Part shown: positions 60,453-64,000 of the stretch, piece after piece | How positions within the stretch are numbered: position 1 is the first letter of the stretch | How the letters are laid out: the number at the start of each line of letters is the position of its first letter | NCBI RefSeq assembly: GCF_026072635.1 | Contig: NZ_AP023081.1 | Span: 1,510,501-1,574,500 of the forward strand | Source of the DNA: Pseudomonas solani | GTDB taxonomy: Bacteria > Pseudomonadota > Gammaproteobacteria > Pseudomonadales > Pseudomonadaceae | Direction of reading: 5' to 3' | Length of the DNA: 64,000 nucleotides | Program-made: the position numbers and the translations under genes | Notes under the pieces: model-generated | What the model saw: the letters and a program-made list of their open reading frames with translations, nothing else | Told to the model about the DNA's origin: nothing | Database searches by the model: none

Positions 60453-61523
60453 TCAGGGCTGTTTGTTCTCGTCCATCTTCAGCACGCCATCCTCGAAGAT
60501 GTTCAGCTTCTGCTGCAACTCCTGGGGTTGCAGCGGCGCGGCGCCACCGGGTGGTGTGACCTGGGTGCCGGAAGCCGCGCCGGGGACCGAAGGCGGCGTG
60601 CCGCTGGCGGGCGTCGACGGCGGGGTACCGCCTTCGGCCGGGGCGTTCTGGTCGCCATGGGAACCCTCGATGTCGCGCTGGGCCTTCTTGGTCAGCACGA
60701 TGATATCGATGCGCCGGTTGACCGGGTTGAAGGGGTCCTCGCGATCAAACAACGCCGAGGAGGCATAGCCCACCACCCGCGCGACCTGATCATCGGGGTA
60801 GCCGCCCGCCACCAGGGTCCGACGCGCGGCGTTGGCGCGGCCGGCGGAAAGCTCCCAGTTGCCGAACTCACCAGCCCCGGCAAAGGGCTTGGCATCAGTG
60901 TGGCCGCTGATGCTGATCTTGTTCGGCACGGCCTTGATGGTCTCGGCCATGATCAGCAGGATGTCTTCGAAATAGGGCTGCAGGCGCGCGCTGCCGAGGT
61001 CGAACATGGGCCTGTTGGCGGCGTCCATGATTTGGATGCGCAAGCCATCCTGGGTGATCTCGAACAGGATCTGGTCCTTGAATTTGCGTAGCTCGGGGTT
61101 CTCGTCGACCTTGTTCTGCAGCTCCTGCAGCAGCATCTCGAGGCGTTCCTTCTCGATCTGGTCGGCCAGGGTTTCCACCTGCTTGGCGTCCACCTGCTTG
61201 TTGGTCGAGTCGATCGCCGCCTCCTGGGCGTCAGGGGCGTCCTTCAGCTCGGGGTTGAGCGTACGGTCCGGCGCCGGCGTCGGCGTACCGCCGAGGTCGA
61301 TCACATAAGGGCTGGCGCTTTCGGTGAAACCGATGGGGTCCTGGAAGTAGCCAGAAATCGCCTTCTTCTGCTCGGGCGTGGCCGAGGACATCAGCCAGAG
61401 CACCAAAAAGAACGCCATCATCGCGGTGGCGAAGTCGGCGAAGGCGATCTTCCAGGCACCGCCATGGTGCCCAGCGGCGATCTTCTTGACCCGCTTGACG
61501 ATGATCGGCTGGTTGTTATCCAT
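60453..61523 (-). CDS. motB: Flagellar motor stator protein MotB
   Basis: 356 residues. One N-terminal helix with the proton-carrying D30 in KIAFADFATAMMAFFLVLWLM; a plug/linker region; the OmpA-like peptidoglycan-binding domain (ISISGHTDAKPF, WELSAGRANAARRTL, NPVNRRIDIIVL) and a Pro/Gly-rich tail (~50 residues). With MotA it forms the ion-conducting stator. Confidence 0.96.
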   Translation of the reverse strand: MDNNQPIIVKRVKKIAAGHHGGAWKIAFADFATAMMAFFLVLWLMSSATPEQKKAISGYFQDPIGFTESASPYVIDLGGTPTPAPDRTLNPELKDAPDAQEAAIDSTNKQVDAKQVETLADQIEKERLEMLLQELQNKVDENPELRKFKDQILFEITQDGLRIQIMDAANRPMFDLGSARLQPYFEDILLIMAETIKAVPNKISISGHTDAKPFAGAGEFGNWELSAGRANAARRTLVAGGYPDDQVARVVGYASSALFDREDPFNPVNRRIDIIVLTKKAQRDIEGSHGDQNAPAEGGTPPSTPASGTPPSVPGAASGTQVTPPGGAAPLQPQELQQKLNIFEDGVLKMDENKQP

Positions 61524-61536
61524 GGTTCAGCCCCGG

Positions 61537-62388
61537 TCAGCTACCGCGAACGGCCTGCTCGAGCTCGCTGAAGCTCGGGCGATGTGCGGGGTATAGAACC
61601 TTGCGCCCGAACTCCACCGCCAGCGACGGAGGCATCCCGGACGCCGAGGCAACCAGGCAAGCCTTGATGGCCTCGTAGACGTTGAGCTCTTCCTTCGCGT
61701 CGTGCTCCAGGCAGACGGCCAAGGGGCCGAAGAAACCGTAGGCCGCGAGAATACCGAGGAAGGTACCCACCAGGGCAGCACCCACGTGCTGGCCCAGCGC
61801 AGACTGCTCGACCTGGCCGAGCAGCGCCATGGTCACCACGATACCCAGTACCGCCGCAACGATACCGAAGCCCGGCAGGCCATCGGCGATGCGGGTAACG
61901 GCGTGGGAGGGGTGTTCGAGGTCTTCCTTCAGGCTGTTCAGTTCCATGTCGAACAAGCCTTCGAGTTCGTGGGGCGCCATGTTGCCGGAAGACATGATGC
62001 GCAAATAGTCGCTGATGTACGCGACCATCCCGGCATCCTTGAGGATGCCCGGGTACTTACTGAAGATCGGGCTTGCGGCCGGGTCTTCGATATCGGCCTC
62101 GATGGCCATCATCCCTTCGCGGCGGCTCTTGTTGAGAATCTCGTAGAGCAGGCGCAGCACTTCCAGATAGAAGGCATGGGTGAAGCGCGAGCCGAACATC
62201 TTCAGCGACTTTTTCAGCACATGCATGAAGGTGCTGCCCGGGTTGGCCTGGAGGAAGGCCCCGAGCGCCGCGCCACCGATGATCAACACCTCGAAAGGCT
62301 GTATCAGGGCACCGATCTTACCGTGGGAAAGGACATATCCGCCGAGAACGGTGGCGAATACGACGATGATGCCGATTATTTTTGCCAT
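61537..62388 (-). CDS. motA: Flagellar motor stator protein MotA
   Basis: 283 residues, four membrane helices. MAKIIGIIVVFATVLGGYVLSHG at the N-terminus, a large cytoplasmic loop between helices 2 and 3 with charged residues that touch FliG, and the conserved helix 3-4 region (DGLPGFGIVAAVLGIVVTM, FFGPLA). 13 bp separate it from motB. It is divergent from the HDOD gene. Confidence 0.96.
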   Translation of the reverse strand: MAKIIGIIVVFATVLGGYVLSHGKIGALIQPFEVLIIGGAALGAFLQANPGSTFMHVLKKSLKMFGSRFTHAFYLEVLRLLYEILNKSRREGMMAIEADIEDPAASPIFSKYPGILKDAGMVAYISDYLRIMSSGNMAPHELEGLFDMELNSLKEDLEHPSHAVTRIADGLPGFGIVAAVLGIVVTMALLGQVEQSALGQHVGAALVGTFLGILAAYGFFGPLAVCLEHDAKEELNVYEAIKACLVASASGMPPSLAVEFGRKVLYPAHRPSFSELEQAVRGS

Positions 62389-62503
62389 AAAGTGAGACTT
62401 GAAGGGTCAGTAATAGGGTTATGAAAACAACCCTTCTAATTATCGGAACTTATGCGCCAGACTATAGCCAGTTAAGGCGAAAAGCCAGTTTGGCTCAAAC
62501 CTC

Positions 62504-63565
62504 ATGAAGACGCAGATGCCCCCACCCAGCAGCCTCGACGCCTGGATCAAACAACTCGACGGCGTCCGCCTCCCGATTCCGGCGGAAAGCCATGAACGGG
62601 TGCGCCGCGCCCTGGGCGACAGCCGCCGTTCGATGCGCGAGATCGCTGACCTGATTCAGGATAGTCCCGGCCTGGCACTGAGCATCATGCGTGAGGCCAA
62701 CCGCGCCGGTTCCTCCCTCGACAGCCCGGCGGAAAGCCTGGAAGTGGCCCTCACGCGCCTCGGTCTGAAGCGATCAGAAGAGCTGCTCAACCGCCTGCCA
62801 GCCGTCAACGAAACCGATATCCCCCTGGCACTGCGCCAACTGCAACTGATCAGCCAGCACGCCTCGCAACAGGCCAGCGGCCTGTTCGCCGCCCGCCTGG
62901 CGCGCCTGTGGCAGGAAATCCACTGGAACAGCCTGCTGTTCCTGTCCCCGCTCTGGCCGTTGCTGGCCCTGCACCCGCAGCTCTTCGCCGCCTGGGAAAC
63001 CCGCGTCATCGTCCGTGGCGAGCCGGCGCGCAAGGTGGAACTCGAACTGCTCGGCGTGCCACTGCTGCGCCTGTGCCAGGCCCTGGCCGAGCACTGGAAG
63101 CTGCCGGACTGGATCACCTACGGCTACCGCCTGCTCAACGCCGACCGGCGCATGCTGGTGAAGGCCCTGCACATCGCCCGTGACAACGAGCACCCCCTGC
63201 ACCAGCAACAGATGCTCGATGCCGACCCGGCCCTGCGCCGCTGGCTCACCCAGCCGGGCAACACGGTATTGCTGGCCAACGGATTGGCGGTGTCCGCCCA
63301 CGACTCCTGGGCCTGCGACCACAGCCTGCGCTGGCAGCGCCTCACCGGCCTCTACATGCAACTGCCGCTGACCGAGCTGCAGCAACTCATCCACCAGCAC
63401 GCTGCCGACAGCGCCCGCAAGCACGCGCGCAGTGACCTCTGGCATCCGGCCCAGGCGTTGATCTGGCCCTGGGATTGCAGCCGCTGGCCGACCGAGGAAG
63501 TGAAGCCGACCCCGCCCCCGCCGCCGCACTCAGCGAATGGCGCCAGCATTGTGGTCAGTTGCTGA
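62504..63565 (+). CDS. HDOD domain protein, N-terminal part (frameshifted)
   Basis: As written, 353 residues that end in a Pro-run and stop at 63565. The N-terminal part has the HDOD-type helical bundle (RRSMREIADLIQDSPGLALSIMREANRA, SLEVALTRLGLKRSEELLNRL). HDOD proteins are HD-like regulators without the catalytic HD pair. The gene next to motA in P. aeruginosa encodes a longer protein of this kind. The coding frame evidently continues at +1 (see the entry from 63526), so one base appears to be missing somewhere around 63450-63510. Confidence 0.75.
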   Translation: MKTQMPPPSSLDAWIKQLDGVRLPIPAESHERVRRALGDSRRSMREIADLIQDSPGLALSIMREANRAGSSLDSPAESLEVALTRLGLKRSEELLNRLPAVNETDIPLALRQLQLISQHASQQASGLFAARLARLWQEIHWNSLLFLSPLWPLLALHPQLFAAWETRVIVRGEPARKVELELLGVPLLRLCQALAEHWKLPDWITYGYRLLNADRRMLVKALHIARDNEHPLHQQQMLDADPALRRWLTQPGNTVLLANGLAVSAHDSWACDHSLRWQRLTGLYMQLPLTELQQLIHQHAADSARKHARSDLWHPAQALIWPWDCSRWPTEEVKPTPPPPPHSANGASIVVSC

Positions 63566-64000
63566 AGGAGCCTAGCCCCTTCGCCAACATCGTCCAGCTC
63601 ACCGGCTGTGCCCGCGACGCCCTCACGGCCTGCGGCATGCGCCGCTGCCTGATCCTGCTCACCGATCGCACCCAGAGCCGGCTGGCGGTGCAGCAAAGCG
63701 CCGGGCTGCCCAGGGAAGCCGCCGGCCTGCAACTGGACCCGACCCAGAGCCAGGTGCTGCGCCGTCTGCTCGCGCAACCCGGCCAGCTGCGTCTAACGCC
63801 GGAGAACGCCGCACAGTACTCCGCGCTGATCCCCGGCAACCTCAAGGCACTGTTCCCGGCCGACCACGTGCTGCTGCGCTCCATCCCTGCCAACGGTCGC
63901 GTCGCCCTGCTGCTGATCGCCGACCAGGGCGGCCAGCCCTTCGCCGACGTCAGCCTCCAGGCCTTCGGAAAGACCGTGCAATGCATCGAGCGCGCCCTGG
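63526..64000 (+). pseudogene. Continuation of the HDOD protein in another frame, cut by the window end
   Basis: From 63526 the other frame reads ALSEWRQHCGQLLKEPSPFA, then QLTGCARDALTACGMRRCLI and SALIPGNLKALFPADHVLLR without a stop to the window edge, with normal Pseudomonas codon use. It looks like a GAF-type or similar C-terminal domain of the upstream protein. One extra base upstream would make a single gene. Confidence 0.7.

Overview
The window is chromosomal DNA of a high-GC gammaproteobacterium, almost certainly a Pseudomonas. The run alr-dnaB-rplI-(DUF2232)-rpsR-rpsF-rlmB-rnr-tRNA-Leu-purA-hisZ-hflC-hflK-hflX-hfq-miaA-mutL-amiB-tsaE-nnr-queG-orn-rsgA-motB-motA follows the order known from P. 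aeruginosa, and azurin, the liv/bra transporter and the amaA/amaB lysine genes also fit. The P. aeruginosa-like branch is my inference; no rRNA or species marker is present.

Region 1 (1-14.5 kb) is metabolic: the end of a HupE/UreJ-type membrane protein, a membrane-anchored glycerophosphodiesterase, a YdfG-like SDR, an 800-bp gene-free stretch with a cluster of DnaA-box-like 9-mers, an ornithine-cyclodeaminase-family enzyme, a complete branched-chain amino acid ABC transporter (braC-livHMGF), and a lysine/pipecolate degradation locus (amaA, amaB, a divergent LysR regulator and a short DUF1338 2-oxoadipate enzyme).

Region 2 (14.5-34 kb) has azurin, a 21-codon small ORF with a strong ribosome binding site, a LOG-family hydrolase, small poorly known proteins, an MscS channel, a three-gene operon of transglutaminase, amidoligase, ATP-grasp and alpha-E domains that looks like a peptide-ligating system of unknown product, a lipoprotein pair (parallel beta-helix plus diheme cytochrome c), YgiQ, and a 7TMR-DISM/GGDEF diguanylate cyclase resembling NicD.

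Region 3 (34-64 kb) is housekeeping: replication helicase, the rpsF-rpsR-DUF2232-rplI ribosomal operon with a leader that matches the S6:S18 autoregulatory structure, RNA processing (rlmB, rnr, two identical tRNA-Leu(CAG)), a chemoreceptor, purA, the hfq/hfl cluster, the mutL/miaA/amiB/tsaE/nnr chain with overlapping genes, queG, orn, rsgA, the stator genes motAB and an HDOD protein cut by the window end.

Two features run across the window. Four genes (the ATP-grasp gene start, alr, hflX and the HDOD gene) are each out of frame by one missing base; three of these fit a five-to-four contraction of a G/C run, so deletion-type sequencing error is at least as likely as real decay. Intergenic regions also carry several families of short palindromic repeats, including an element bounded by inverted arrays of AAGC-type heptamers that sits directly behind the stop codons of livF, dnaB and rlmB.
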